DNA of 7,815 nt from Pseudomonadota bacterium (GTDB taxonomy: Bacteria > Pseudomonadota > Alphaproteobacteria > Reyranellales > Reyranellaceae). The DNA is taken from NCBI GenBank assembly GCA_023436825.1, contig JAEZHS010000722.1, positions 1-7,815 of the forward strand, written 5' to 3'. The notes under the pieces were generated by a model that searched no databases, had not been told where the DNA came from, and saw nothing but the letters and a program-made list of their open reading frames with translations. Numbering within the stretch: the first letter of the stretch is position 1; each line of letters starts with the position of its first letter. Positions 1-5,795 of this stretch are shown here, piece after piece. The position numbers and the translations under genes are program-made.

Positions 1-988
1 GGCAGTCGCCGCGCTCGCAGCGCGCCGGCACGCGTTTGCACAGGACCAAGCCGTCGCGCTTGAACGGCACGACCTCGGGCTCGCGCCACGGCGTGTGGTG
101 GAAATGGATGCGCGCCGCCGGCTGGCCCGCCTTGCCCTCGGCGCCGCGGTCGACCAGCGGCTCGAACAGGCCGCCGTCGGTAGCGTAGACGTAGTAGTCG
201 TCGCCGCCGATCTCGGTGAGCCGCGTCGGTGTCGGCGCCGGCACGGGCCCCTGCAGCAGGCCGATATGCGCCAGCACGCGGCGCATGCCGTCCTCGGCGA
301 CTTTCAGCGAACCGGGCGTCACCAGCCCGCCGCCGCCGAGCTCGGTGCCCATGGAAACCACACCCTGGCGGTACGATGCCGAGTTAAAAGTCTTGCCGCC
401 GCCTTGCGGCGCCGAGGCGAGGTAGCTCACCGGGGCGCCGAAGGCTTTCAGCATGCCGATGACCTTCTGCATGCGCGCCGCATCGTCGTGCTTGGGCGCC
501 AGCGCGCTCGGGATGTAGGTGAGCGAGCTGCCGCCGGAGTGGAAGTCGAAGCTGTAGTCGAAGCCCGGCAGCAGGGCATGTTCGATGAAATAGGCGATCT
601 GCTGGGTGATGGTGCCTTCGGCGTCGCCGGGAAAGGAGCGGTTGAGGTTGCCATCGTCGATCGGCGAGGTGCGGCGGCCTTCCATCGCCGCCGGGAAGTT
701 GGCCGAGGGCAGGATGACCAGCCGGCCCTTGATGTCCTTCGGCTGCAGCGCGCGGATGAGGTTGCCGAGGCCGATCTGCCCCTCCCACTCGTCGCCGTGG
801 TTGCCCGCCTGCATCAGCACGCTGGGGCCGTCGCCGTTCTTGATGCGTACGATCGGAATCGGGATCCAGCCGTAGGCCGAGCGGTGCACCGAATGCGGCA
901 CGCGCACGAAACCCGTGGCCTTGCCTTCGGCTAAAAGGTCGATATCGGCCGATAGGCGGCTCATGGCCGAGAAATCCGTGCGTTGCAT
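1..988 (-). CDS. Succinylglutamate desuccinylase/aspartoacylase-family (DoeB-like) zinc amidohydrolase, 3' end outside window
   Basis: The minus-strand frame starting MQRTDFSAM stays open for about 329 codons to the window edge, so the C-terminus is missing. Zinc carboxypeptidase-like (AstE/AspA) motifs appear in order: GNHGDEWEG at residues 62-70 (zinc ligands H64 and E67), DDGNLNRSFPG at 111-121 (substrate-binding Arg region), DFHSGG at 148-153 (third ligand H150) and TELGGGG at 215-221 (E216 as likely catalytic Glu). The family hydrolyses N-acyl amino acids or related amides in the cytoplasm. The HRSAYGWIPIPI stretch and the GNHGDEWEG variant are closest in my memory to N-acetyl-diaminobutyrate deacetylase (DoeB, ectoine breakdown). 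No other ectoine genes are in view, so the substrate is open. The ATG at 988-986 is chosen because AAGGGA lies 7 bases upstream. The gene is divergent from the DUF1801 gene. Family call strong, DoeB subfamily moderate. Confidence 0.88.
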   Translation of the reverse strand, partial: MQRTDFSAMSRLSADIDLLAEGKATGFVRVPHSVHRSAYGWIPIPIVRIKNGDGPSVLMQAGNHGDEWEGQIGLGNLIRALQPKDIKGRLVILPSANFPAAMEGRRTSPIDDGNLNRSFPGDAEGTITQQIAYFIEHALLPGFDYSFDFHSGGSSLTYIPSALAPKHDDAARMQKVIGMLKAFGAPVSYLASAPQGGGKTFNSASYRQGVVSMGTELGGGGLVTPGSLKVAEDGMRRVLAHIGLLQGPVPAPTPTRLTEIGGDDYYVYATDGGLFEPLVDRGAEGKAGQPAARIHFHHTPWREPEVVPFKRDGLVLCKRVPARCERGDC

Positions 989-1016
989 CCCGCTGTCCCT
1001 TCATTGATTAAGATCG

Positions 1017-1039
1017 CTGATCGGTTATCCGTCGATCAG
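1017..1039. promoter_or_regulatory. Inverted repeat in the divergent intergenic region (candidate operator)
   Basis: The 64-bp gap between the divergent DoeB-like and DUF1801 starts contains CTGATCG (1017-1023), a 9-bp spacer and CGATCAG (1033-1039), a perfect 7-bp dyad. Its position could let one regulator control both genes. A TTGATT at 1004-1009 is a possible -35 for the plus strand, but I see no good -10 to pair with it. No regulator gene is adjacent. The operator role is inference from position and symmetry. Confidence 0.35.
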
Positions 1040-1052
1040 TCGGGTGAGTGCA

Positions 1053-1508
1053 ATGGCCAAGAAGACGTCGATCAAGCCCAGGAAGCCCACGAGGAAGGTC
1101 GCCAAGCCGAAACTCCTCGCCGGCGGCAACCCGCAGATCGCGAAGGCTGACGGCGATGCCCCGGTGCAGGCCTATATCGCGGCCATGCCGGGCTGGAAGC
1201 GCGACGTTGGGCGCCGTCTTGACGCGCTCATCGTCCGCGCCGCTCCCGGCGTGCGCAAGGCGGTCAAGTGGAACTCGCCGTTCTACGGGATGGAGGATCG
1301 AGGCTGGTTCCTCAGCTTCCATTGCTTCGCGCGCTACGTGAAGTTGGCCTTCTTCCGCGGCGCCTCGCTCAGTCCCGTTCCGCCCGGCGAGTCCAAGCAG
1401 AAGGACGTGCGATACCTCGACATCCACGAGACTGACCCGCTCGACGAAGCCCGGCTTGCTTCCTGGGTGAAGCAGGCCAGCCGATTGCCCGGCTGGGGCG
1501 GCGCCTGA
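1053..1508 (+). CDS. DUF1801 (YdhG-like) domain protein
   Basis: A 151-residue protein. A lysine-rich N-terminal tail (about residues 1-30) precedes a DUF1801/YdhG-like domain, recognisable from APVQAYIAAMPGWKRDVGRRL, then PGVRKAVKWNSPFYG, GWFLSFHCFARYVKLAFFRGASL and a closing VRYLDI segment. These small cytoplasmic alpha/beta proteins have no firmly established biochemical function. The basic tail is common in the family and may bind nucleic acid, but that is a guess. The ATG at 1053 is preferred because GGGTGAG sits just upstream; an in-frame GTG at 1044 would add three residues but lies inside that SD. It is followed after 35 bp by the first TauD/TfdA gene on the same strand, so the two are probably co-transcribed. 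Confidence 0.85.
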   Translation: MAKKTSIKPRKPTRKVAKPKLLAGGNPQIAKADGDAPVQAYIAAMPGWKRDVGRRLDALIVRAAPGVRKAVKWNSPFYGMEDRGWFLSFHCFARYVKLAFFRGASLSPVPPGESKQKDVRYLDIHETDPLDEARLASWVKQASRLPGWGGA

Positions 1509-1543
1509 CTCTGGGTTAGGATGCAGCTTCGGGAGGTGGTCCG

Positions 1544-2545
1544 ATGAGTGTTGATTTTGATGTCACCATGCCTCTGTCCGGCGCGTCGTTCGGCGCGACG
1601 GTCCGGCTGACCAGGCCGTTGTCGCAGGGCATTCCTGAAGGCCTGCCCGGCGTGCTGGCGGATGCCGACGGCCTGCTGCTGATCCCGGGTCTGCAGGAGA
1701 TCGCGGACAAGCCCGAGCTGCTGGTCGCCCTCAGCCGCGCGTTCGGCTCCGAGGTCGAGGACTATCGCTACACGCTTACGCAGCGCAACTCGGTGCACAC
1801 GACGGTGCCGGAGATCTTTCTGGTGTCGAACATGGCGCCGGTGAACAAGAGGCCACCCCGGCGGCCCGATCCGCCGATGACGGCCGATGGCCGGCTGCCG
1901 GTGCAATACCCGCACCGCAAGGGCTGGCATACCGACCAGAGCTATCGCCGGCCGCCGCCCGATATCTCGCTGTTCTATGCCGTGACGCCGGTCGCGCGCG
2001 ATCGCGGCCAGACGCTGTTTGCCGACGGCACGGCGGCCTATGCGGCGCTGCCCGCTCATCTGAAGGCGAGGGTCGACGGGCTGCAGGGCCTGCATTGCCA
2101 GCCGGGTACGGCGCGCTCGCGCGAGGGCGCGCTGGCCGGCCGCACCGATATCGAACAGGCGCCGACTGCGCGCTCGCAGCCTCAGCCGGTCGTGCGCATC
2201 CATCCCGTGACCGGCAAGCCTGCGCTCTACATCTGCGAATGGGGTCAGATGGACTGGGTCGACGGGCCGTTCGTCGGCCTGGAACCCGGCCCGCGCGGCG
2301 AGGGCGCCGCGCTGCTGGACGAACTGATGGCGCACTACACGCGGCCGGAGTTCGTCTACGTCCACGAATGGACGGTGGGTGACCTGGTGGTGTGGGACAA
2401 TCGCTGCCTGGTCCATGCCGCAACCTGGTACGACGGCGAGGCGGAGCAGCGCATGATGTGGCGCACCACGGTACGCGGCAATCCGGGCGCGATCTACGAG
2501 GGCGAGGCACGGAGCTGGATGCCGCGCGAACAGGTGCCGGCGTAG
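1544..2545 (+). CDS. TauD/TfdA-family Fe(II)/2-oxoglutarate dioxygenase no. 1
   Basis: A 333-residue cytoplasmic non-haem iron oxygenase. The 2-His-1-carboxylate facial triad is visible as H129 and D131 in GWHTDQSYR and H291 in CLVHAATWYD. R303 and R307 (QRMMWR), 12 and 16 residues after the distal His, match the region that binds 2-oxoglutarate in TauD. The reaction class is oxidative decarboxylation of 2-oxoglutarate coupled to hydroxylation, often followed by cleavage, of a small organic substrate such as a sulfonate, aryloxyacid or amine. The substrate cannot be read from sequence. At 333 aa it is longer than classical TauD (about 280); much of the excess is a Pro/Arg-rich insert around residues 100-125 just before the HxD motif. 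The ATG at 1544 has a strong GGGAGGTGG SD. It probably forms an operon with the DUF1801 gene. Only about 28% identical by eye to the second dioxygenase here, so not a recent duplicate (rough impression, not a computed value). Confidence 0.9.
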   Translation: MSVDFDVTMPLSGASFGATVRLTRPLSQGIPEGLPGVLADADGLLLIPGLQEIADKPELLVALSRAFGSEVEDYRYTLTQRNSVHTTVPEIFLVSNMAPVNKRPPRRPDPPMTADGRLPVQYPHRKGWHTDQSYRRPPPDISLFYAVTPVARDRGQTLFADGTAAYAALPAHLKARVDGLQGLHCQPGTARSREGALAGRTDIEQAPTARSQPQPVVRIHPVTGKPALYICEWGQMDWVDGPFVGLEPGPRGEGAALLDELMAHYTRPEFVYVHEWTVGDLVVWDNRCLVHAATWYDGEAEQRMMWRTTVRGNPGAIYEGEARSWMPREQVPA

Positions 2546-2601
2546 TTCCCGGGACCGCGAGCCTGGTGCCGCGCCCCGAAATGGTCCAGGGACGACGAGA
2601 A

Positions 2602-2632
2602 TGCCAGCACTGCTGGCAGAGCAGTTTTTTTT
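2602..2632 (+). terminator. Candidate Rho-independent terminator of the DUF1801-dioxygenase unit
   Basis: ACTGCT (2609-2614), a 5-nt loop and AGCAGT (2620-2625) form a perfect 6-bp stem running directly into a run of T (2625-2632). It sits about 60 bp after the dioxygenase stop. An overlapping alternative stem, TGCCAGCA (2602-2609) with TGCTGGCA (2611-2618), is stronger on paper but needs its centre opened to form a loop. The T-run also pairs with an A-run downstream, so three structures compete. The arrangement is visible; function as terminator is inferred. Confidence 0.55.
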
Positions 2633-2659
2633 GGCGCTCTACGGTCCGCCAAAAAAAAC
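2624..2659. repeat. 13-bp perfect inverted repeat with T8/A8 arms
   Basis: The left arm at 2624-2636 reads G, eight T, GGCG. The right arm at 2647-2659 reads CGCC, eight A, C, its exact reverse complement. The loop is 10 nt (2637-2646). The order is T-tract first and A-tract last on both strands, opposite to an intrinsic terminator, where A precedes and T follows the GC stem. It immediately precedes the orphan promoter. It could be a cruciform or bent-DNA element, or a remnant of a small element's ends; no target-site duplication is evident. Confidence 0.7.
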
Positions 2660-2670
2660 AAGAACCGAAG

Positions 2671-2699
2671 TTGACACTATAAATCACCTGAGTTATATT
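2671..2699 (+). promoter_or_regulatory. Near-consensus sigma70 promoter with an operator-like dyad in the spacer
   Basis: TTGACA (2671-2676), a 17-bp spacer and TATATT (2694-2699) match the housekeeping promoter consensus at 11 of 12 positions with optimal spacing. Transcription would begin near 2706 and run rightward. Within it, TATAAATCA (2678-2686), CC, TGAGTTATA (2689-2697) is a dyad with 8 of 9 arm positions complementary, filling the spacer and overlapping the -10. That is a classic repressor-operator placement, as used by several ArsR-, MarR- and TetR-type regulators. No recognisable plus-strand gene follows, so the target is unknown. The promoter match is direct observation; regulation is inferred. 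Confidence 0.65.
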
Positions 2700-2986
2700 A
2701 GCCTCGCGCTCGCCTCCCGGCGGCTCCGCTCTATGCATCGTTCATCCGATACCATCGCGCCCGGCGGCAGCCCTGCCAGGTCCAGGTTTCCGTCATCCCG
2801 AGCGACGCTCGAAGGGCGGTTCGGTCGTGGTGCGTGAAAACGCGCGGCGGAAATGCCGAAATTCAAAAAGGCCGAAGATTCAATGGTTTCGCTGGTGTTT
2901 GCGGCTCTGCCGTAATCCGGCGAAATTCGCGCCGACCAGCCGTCGGCCGGCGGAAAGGGCGCAAACCCCGAGCGCCACCGACTGCA

Positions 2987-3024
2987 GTGCATGCACCACT
3001 CGGCAAGACCGAGAGGTGCTGCAC
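2987..3024. repeat. Long stem-loop (16 paired bases) in gene-less DNA
   Basis: GCACCACTCGG (2993-3003), a 5-nt loop and CCGAGAGGTGC (3009-3019) pair at 10 of 11 positions. The stem is extended by GTGCA (2987-2991) with TGCAC (3020-3024) across one bulged base (2992). The left flank GTGCATGCAC (2987-2996) is itself a palindrome. There is no T-run on either side, so it is not a standard intrinsic terminator. It lies about 50 bp past the 3' end of the minus-strand lipoprotein gene and about 280 bp downstream of the orphan promoter, so it could be the 3' structure of either transcript. Confidence 0.5.
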
Positions 3025-3076
3025 GCATGGGTTCAAGCGGGGCCGACGCCTTCTGGACCACTATTATGTCGAGACA

Positions 3077-3610
3077 CTATCCCTTCGGGCAGGGAAAGAC
3101 CTTCATCTCCGGCCCGAGATCATAGGGCGCCGGAACCTGGGTCAGCGAGGTGACCTCGCCAAACAGCGCCCAGTCGAAGGCACGTTGATACCGTGAGCAG
3201 AACTCCCGGTCGTGGACCGGCCGCTGCGCCGTGCGATTGGCGATCTCGGTGACCATGACGTCGAGGTTGGCGTGCTTGCGCTTGACCAGGGATTTCAACT
3301 CGTTGGCGTTGCTCGCAAGCTCGGGACTGAACTTCTTGACGAACGCCGCGTACTCGTCATTCAGGTAGACCTTGCCGTCGGCGCCTTTGCATTGATGGGC
3401 GCCGACGACGAGCTGTTGCTGGACCATGCGGACGCGAAAGGCGCTGAGGTCGGTGTCGTTGTAGCAGACCGAGCGGAGGTTGGAGGGAGAAGGCACTGAT
3501 GCGACAGGTGCCTGATAGTCGGCCGAGATCTTCTTTTCAGGTGGAGTCGGATTACAGGCCGCAAGAGACAAAGCGCACAAGACAAACAACGGAAGCGACT
3601 GTTTCTGCAT
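3077..3610 (-). CDS. Small putative lipoprotein of unknown function
   Basis: A 177-residue protein with a lipoprotein signal peptide: basic start (MQKQ), hydrophobic core and the lipobox L16-A17-A18-C19, where C19 would be lipidated after signal peptidase II cleavage. The mature part begins with a Pro/Ser-rich linker, followed by a mixed domain with four further cysteines (C49, C74, C138, C174), enough for two disulfides in the periplasm. I do not recognise the family. Start: the ATG at 3610 has AAGGA 8 bases upstream and places the signal peptide at the N-terminus; the frame stays open upstream to 3979 but only as antisense-like overlap with the LysR gene in another frame. Base composition of the 5' end is noticeably more AT-rich than neighbouring genes. 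It lies 95 bp downstream of the LysR gene on the same strand, with room for its own promoter. Confidence 0.78.
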   Translation of the reverse strand: MQKQSLPLFVLCALSLAACNPTPPEKKISADYQAPVASVPSPSNLRSVCYNDTDLSAFRVRMVQQQLVVGAHQCKGADGKVYLNDEYAAFVKKFSPELASNANELKSLVKRKHANLDVMVTEIANRTAQRPVHDREFCSRYQRAFDWALFGEVTSLTQVPAPYDLGPEMKVFPCPKG

Positions 3611-3705
3611 CTTTGTTTTCCTTAAGAGGGGCAATCTCTTATTGCTCGATCTAAAGACTCCAATGCAAGACGGTTCCGCGCCATATCGCCTGCCCTGTTT
3701 TTGCC

Positions 3706-4617
3706 TTATTCGGAAATGCGGGCGTGGCTCGCGAAGACACCGAGCGCTGCGGCGATGACCGGTCGTGTCGCGCGATCGGCGCGCCACACCAGGACGAGAT
3801 CGCGGAACAGCGGCGGCGAGAGACCGAAAAGGTCGATGCGGCCCGCGGCGGCCGCCTCGCGTGCGGCGACCTCGGAAACGATCGCCCAGCCGAGCCCGGC
3901 TGCGACGAACGCCGTCATTGCCTCGGCGCTGGCGATGTCGCTGACGCGGATGCGCTTGGCGTTGGCCGCGCCGAGCCAAGCGTCCGCGGCGCGCCGGATC
4001 GTCCCGCCGCGGTCATAGAGAAAAAGCTGGCGGCCTTCGAGGTCGCGCGGCCGGATCGTGCGGCTGGCCGGCGCCTGGCCTGGCGGCGTGATGCACACCA
4101 GCCGGTCATGGAAGAAGAACCTGGTGCGCAGATGGCGATGGCGCACCGGCGCGGTGAGCAGGCCGAGATCGGTCGCGCCGTCGAGCAGGCCCGGGATCAG
4201 GTCGGCGGTGTTGCCGGTGATGATCCTGAGGTCGATGCCGGGATGGCGCAGACGCAGGTCGGCCATGACCGGCGGCAGCAAATGCGTGATCGCCGTGGCG
4301 CCGGTCGCCAGGACGAGAGGGCCCGAGATCGCGGCCTTGGCGCGGGCAATTTCGTCGATCGCCCGGTCGATCTCGGCGAACGCGCGCGAGCTCGCCGCGA
4401 TCAGCGTCTCGCCTTCCGGCGTCGGCCGGGCGGTCTTGCCGATGCGTTCGAGTAGCCGCGTGCCCAGCTGCTGCTCGAGCAGGCGGATGTGATTGCTGAC
4501 GGCGGGCTGGGTGAGGCCGAGCGTCCTGGCCGCCGCCGAGAAGCCGCCCAGGCGCGCCACCTCGCGCAGGGCGCGAAGCCGCTCGAGGCTCGGCAGATGG
4601 CGGCGTGCGGCGTTCAC
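3706..4617 (-). CDS. LysR-type transcriptional regulator
   Basis: A 303-residue LysR-family regulator. The N-terminal winged helix-turn-helix is clear at about residues 11-65 (FSAAARTLGLTQPAVSNHIR with the recognition helix around Q37-S41, then LLEQQLGTRLLER and PTPEGE). The effector-binding, periplasmic-binding-protein-like domain covers about residues 93-300, with typical segments such as LRLRHPGIDLRI, LLDGATDLGLL and AAGLGWAIVSE. The start is GTG at 4617, preceded by GAGG at short spacing; no better start is visible. It diverges from dioxygenase no. 2 across a 99-bp AT-rich gap. Since LysR proteins usually control the divergent neighbour and themselves, this one most likely regulates that dioxygenase in response to its substrate or a related metabolite. 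The effector is unknown. Confidence 0.93.
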   Translation of the reverse strand: MNAARRHLPSLERLRALREVARLGGFSAAARTLGLTQPAVSNHIRLLEQQLGTRLLERIGKTARPTPEGETLIAASSRAFAEIDRAIDEIARAKAAISGPLVLATGATAITHLLPPVMADLRLRHPGIDLRIITGNTADLIPGLLDGATDLGLLTAPVRHRHLRTRFFFHDRLVCITPPGQAPASRTIRPRDLEGRQLFLYDRGGTIRRAADAWLGAANAKRIRVSDIASAEAMTAFVAAGLGWAIVSEVAAREAAAAGRIDLFGLSPPLFRDLVLVWRADRATRPVIAAALGVFASHARISE

Positions 4618-4631
4618 GGCCTCATAGTTTT

Positions 4632-4652
4632 AGAAATGATTTTTATCAGAAA
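4632..4652. promoter_or_regulatory. Candidate LysR-binding dyad between the divergent LysR and dioxygenase genes
   Basis: Inside the AT-rich 4618-4716 gap, TGAT (4637-4640), TTTT, ATCA (4645-4648) is a perfect short dyad, flanked by directly repeated AGAAA at 4632-4636 and 4648-4652. LysR boxes are short AT-rich dyads of the T-N11-A type; this one is T-N10-A, so it is close but not exact. Position favours a regulatory site; the identity of the bound protein is inferred. Confidence 0.4.
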
Positions 4653-4716
4653 CAACAATTTCCAGAATGACCGGCCATGCCCGATTCTCAGACCGACACA
4701 ATCCGAGGAGGTCCGC

Positions 4717-5790
4717 ATGGAAATGCCCAGAACACCGATCGGCGGCAGTTCTGCCTGGACGGTGCCGCAGGTGATGCAACGCGACGATTGGATCTGCCGG
4801 CTGACGGAGTCCGATGTCGCCGAGATCGACGCCGCCGTGCACGCGACGCGCAAGCGCGGCCTCGGCATCCAGCAGATCGAGCGCGACGACTTTCCGCTCG
4901 ACCGGCTGACGAGGCGGCTCGGCGCGCTCAGGGCGCAGATACGGTCCGGCCTCGGCTTCGGCTACATCAAGGGGTTGCCGGTCGAGCGTTATGACCGTGA
5001 GGCGCTGATCCGTATCTACTGGGGGCTCTCGCGCCACTTCGGCGATCCCATCACCCAGAACCGCAACGGCCATGTCGTGGGCCATGTCATCGATGTCGGC
5101 GACACCGAGCAGCATCACGACAGGCGATTGACCCAGAGCACGGCCGAGCTCTGCTTCCACACCGATTCCTGCGACGTCGTCGGCCTGCTCTGCATCAACC
5201 GCGCCCAAAGCGGCGGCGAGAGCCGGATCGTGAGCGGCATCGCGGTGCATGACGAATTGATGCGGCGCCGGCCCGACCTGCTGGCCGAGCTCTACAAGCC
5301 GATCTACATGGACCGCCGCGGCGAGGTGCCGGCGGGCAAGAAGCCGTGGTTCGGCATGCCGCTCTTCTCCTGGCATCGCGGCCAGTTCATCGGCTATTCG
5401 CCGATCCGGCAGTACATCGAATCGATGGTGCGCTTCCCCGACGCGCCGCGCATGTCGAATGCGCAGAGCGAGGCGCTCGATGTCTACTACGGGCTCTGCG
5501 AGGAGGAGCGTTTCTGCCTTAAACTGCACTTCGAGCCGGGCGACATCCAGTTCCTGCAGAACCACGTCGTCTTCCACTCGCGCACCGAATATGCCGACGG
5601 CGCGAGTGCCGATGGGTGGCCGAAGCGTCACCTGATTCGGATGTGGCTGTCGCTGCCCGACGGCCGTCTCCTGCCGCCGCACATGGCGGAAAAGTGGATC
5701 AACATCACGGTCGGCACGAAGCGCGGCGGCGTGCCGACGGACAAGGAGCCGGTGATCCCGCTCGATCCGTTCACCCCGGCTTACGCCTAG
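4717..5790 (+). CDS. TauD/TfdA-family Fe(II)/2-oxoglutarate dioxygenase no. 2
   Basis: A 357-residue cytoplasmic non-haem iron oxygenase. H148 and D150 (CFHTDSCDVVGLL) and H287 (NHVVFHSRTEY) form the likely iron triad, and R304 or R308 in RHLIRMWLSL is the likely 2-oxoglutarate anchor. An N-terminal region of about 70 residues (WTVPQVMQRDDWICRLTESDVAEID) precedes the core; this long form differs from classical TauD and from dioxygenase no. 1. Substrate unknown: the long-form family is broad and largely uncharacterised. The ATG at 4717 is chosen because GAGGAGG ends 5 bases before it; the frame stays open to 4489 but only across the divergent LysR gene. Likely controlled by the adjacent LysR protein. 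Its stop lies 5 bp from the stop of the convergent secreted-protein gene, with no obvious terminator between. Confidence 0.92.
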   Translation: MEMPRTPIGGSSAWTVPQVMQRDDWICRLTESDVAEIDAAVHATRKRGLGIQQIERDDFPLDRLTRRLGALRAQIRSGLGFGYIKGLPVERYDREALIRIYWGLSRHFGDPITQNRNGHVVGHVIDVGDTEQHHDRRLTQSTAELCFHTDSCDVVGLLCINRAQSGGESRIVSGIAVHDELMRRRPDLLAELYKPIYMDRRGEVPAGKKPWFGMPLFSWHRGQFIGYSPIRQYIESMVRFPDAPRMSNAQSEALDVYYGLCEEERFCLKLHFEPGDIQFLQNHVVFHSRTEYADGASADGWPKRHLIRMWLSLPDGRLLPPHMAEKWINITVGTKRGGVPTDKEPVIPLDPFTPAYA

Positions 5791-5795
5791 CCCAG

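Larger units (their letters stand above)
2546..3076. other. 531-bp region without a convincing gene, rich in inverted repeats
   Basis: Between the stop of dioxygenase no. 1 and the 3' end of the lipoprotein gene there is no frame with both a credible SD and a recognisable protein. The left third (about 2620-2700) is much more AT-rich than its surroundings. It carries a terminator-like hairpin, a T/A inverted repeat and a near-consensus promoter with an embedded dyad, each listed separately. The rest holds several stems: GCCGAC/GTCGGC at 2931-2947 and a larger stem-loop at 2987-3024. It may be a relic of a deleted gene, a non-coding RNA locus or simple intergenic DNA; sequence alone does not decide. 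Confidence 0.6.

Noticed and set aside
95..934. Long plus-strand open frame (279 codons) opposite the DoeB-like gene
   Set aside because: It is the exact antisense frame of a gene with complete catalytic motifs; its product is a low-complexity Arg/Ala/Val sequence typical of GC-rich shadows.
1334..2416. 360-codon minus-strand frame opposite DUF1801 and dioxygenase no. 1 (and a second one at 1776-2738)
   Set aside because: Arg/His/Pro-rich antisense of well-identified genes, without SD or domain.
2799..2811. CGAGCG-A-CGCTCG palindrome after GTCATCCC, resembling dispersed REP-type repeats
   Set aside because: Only one copy is present in this window, so a repeat-family assignment cannot be supported here.
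2733..2837. 34-codon plus-strand small ORF just after the orphan promoter
   Set aside because: No SD and a Pro/Ser/Arg-rich product typical of chance; expression data would be needed to revive it.
2987..3045. tRNA-like look of the stem followed by GGGTTCAAGC
   Set aside because: The T-arm-like string has no matching acceptor stem, D-arm or anticodon arm around it.
2693..3061. 122-codon minus-strand frame in the gene-less region
   Set aside because: No SD and no recognised domain, and it ends inside the promoter-operator; I cannot support it as a gene.
2834..3196. 120-codon plus-strand frame starting GTG, 128 bp after the predicted transcription start
   Set aside because: No SD, strongly basic low-information product, and it overlaps the 3' end of the lipoprotein gene in antisense. 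Kept only as a remote candidate for what the orphan promoter drives.
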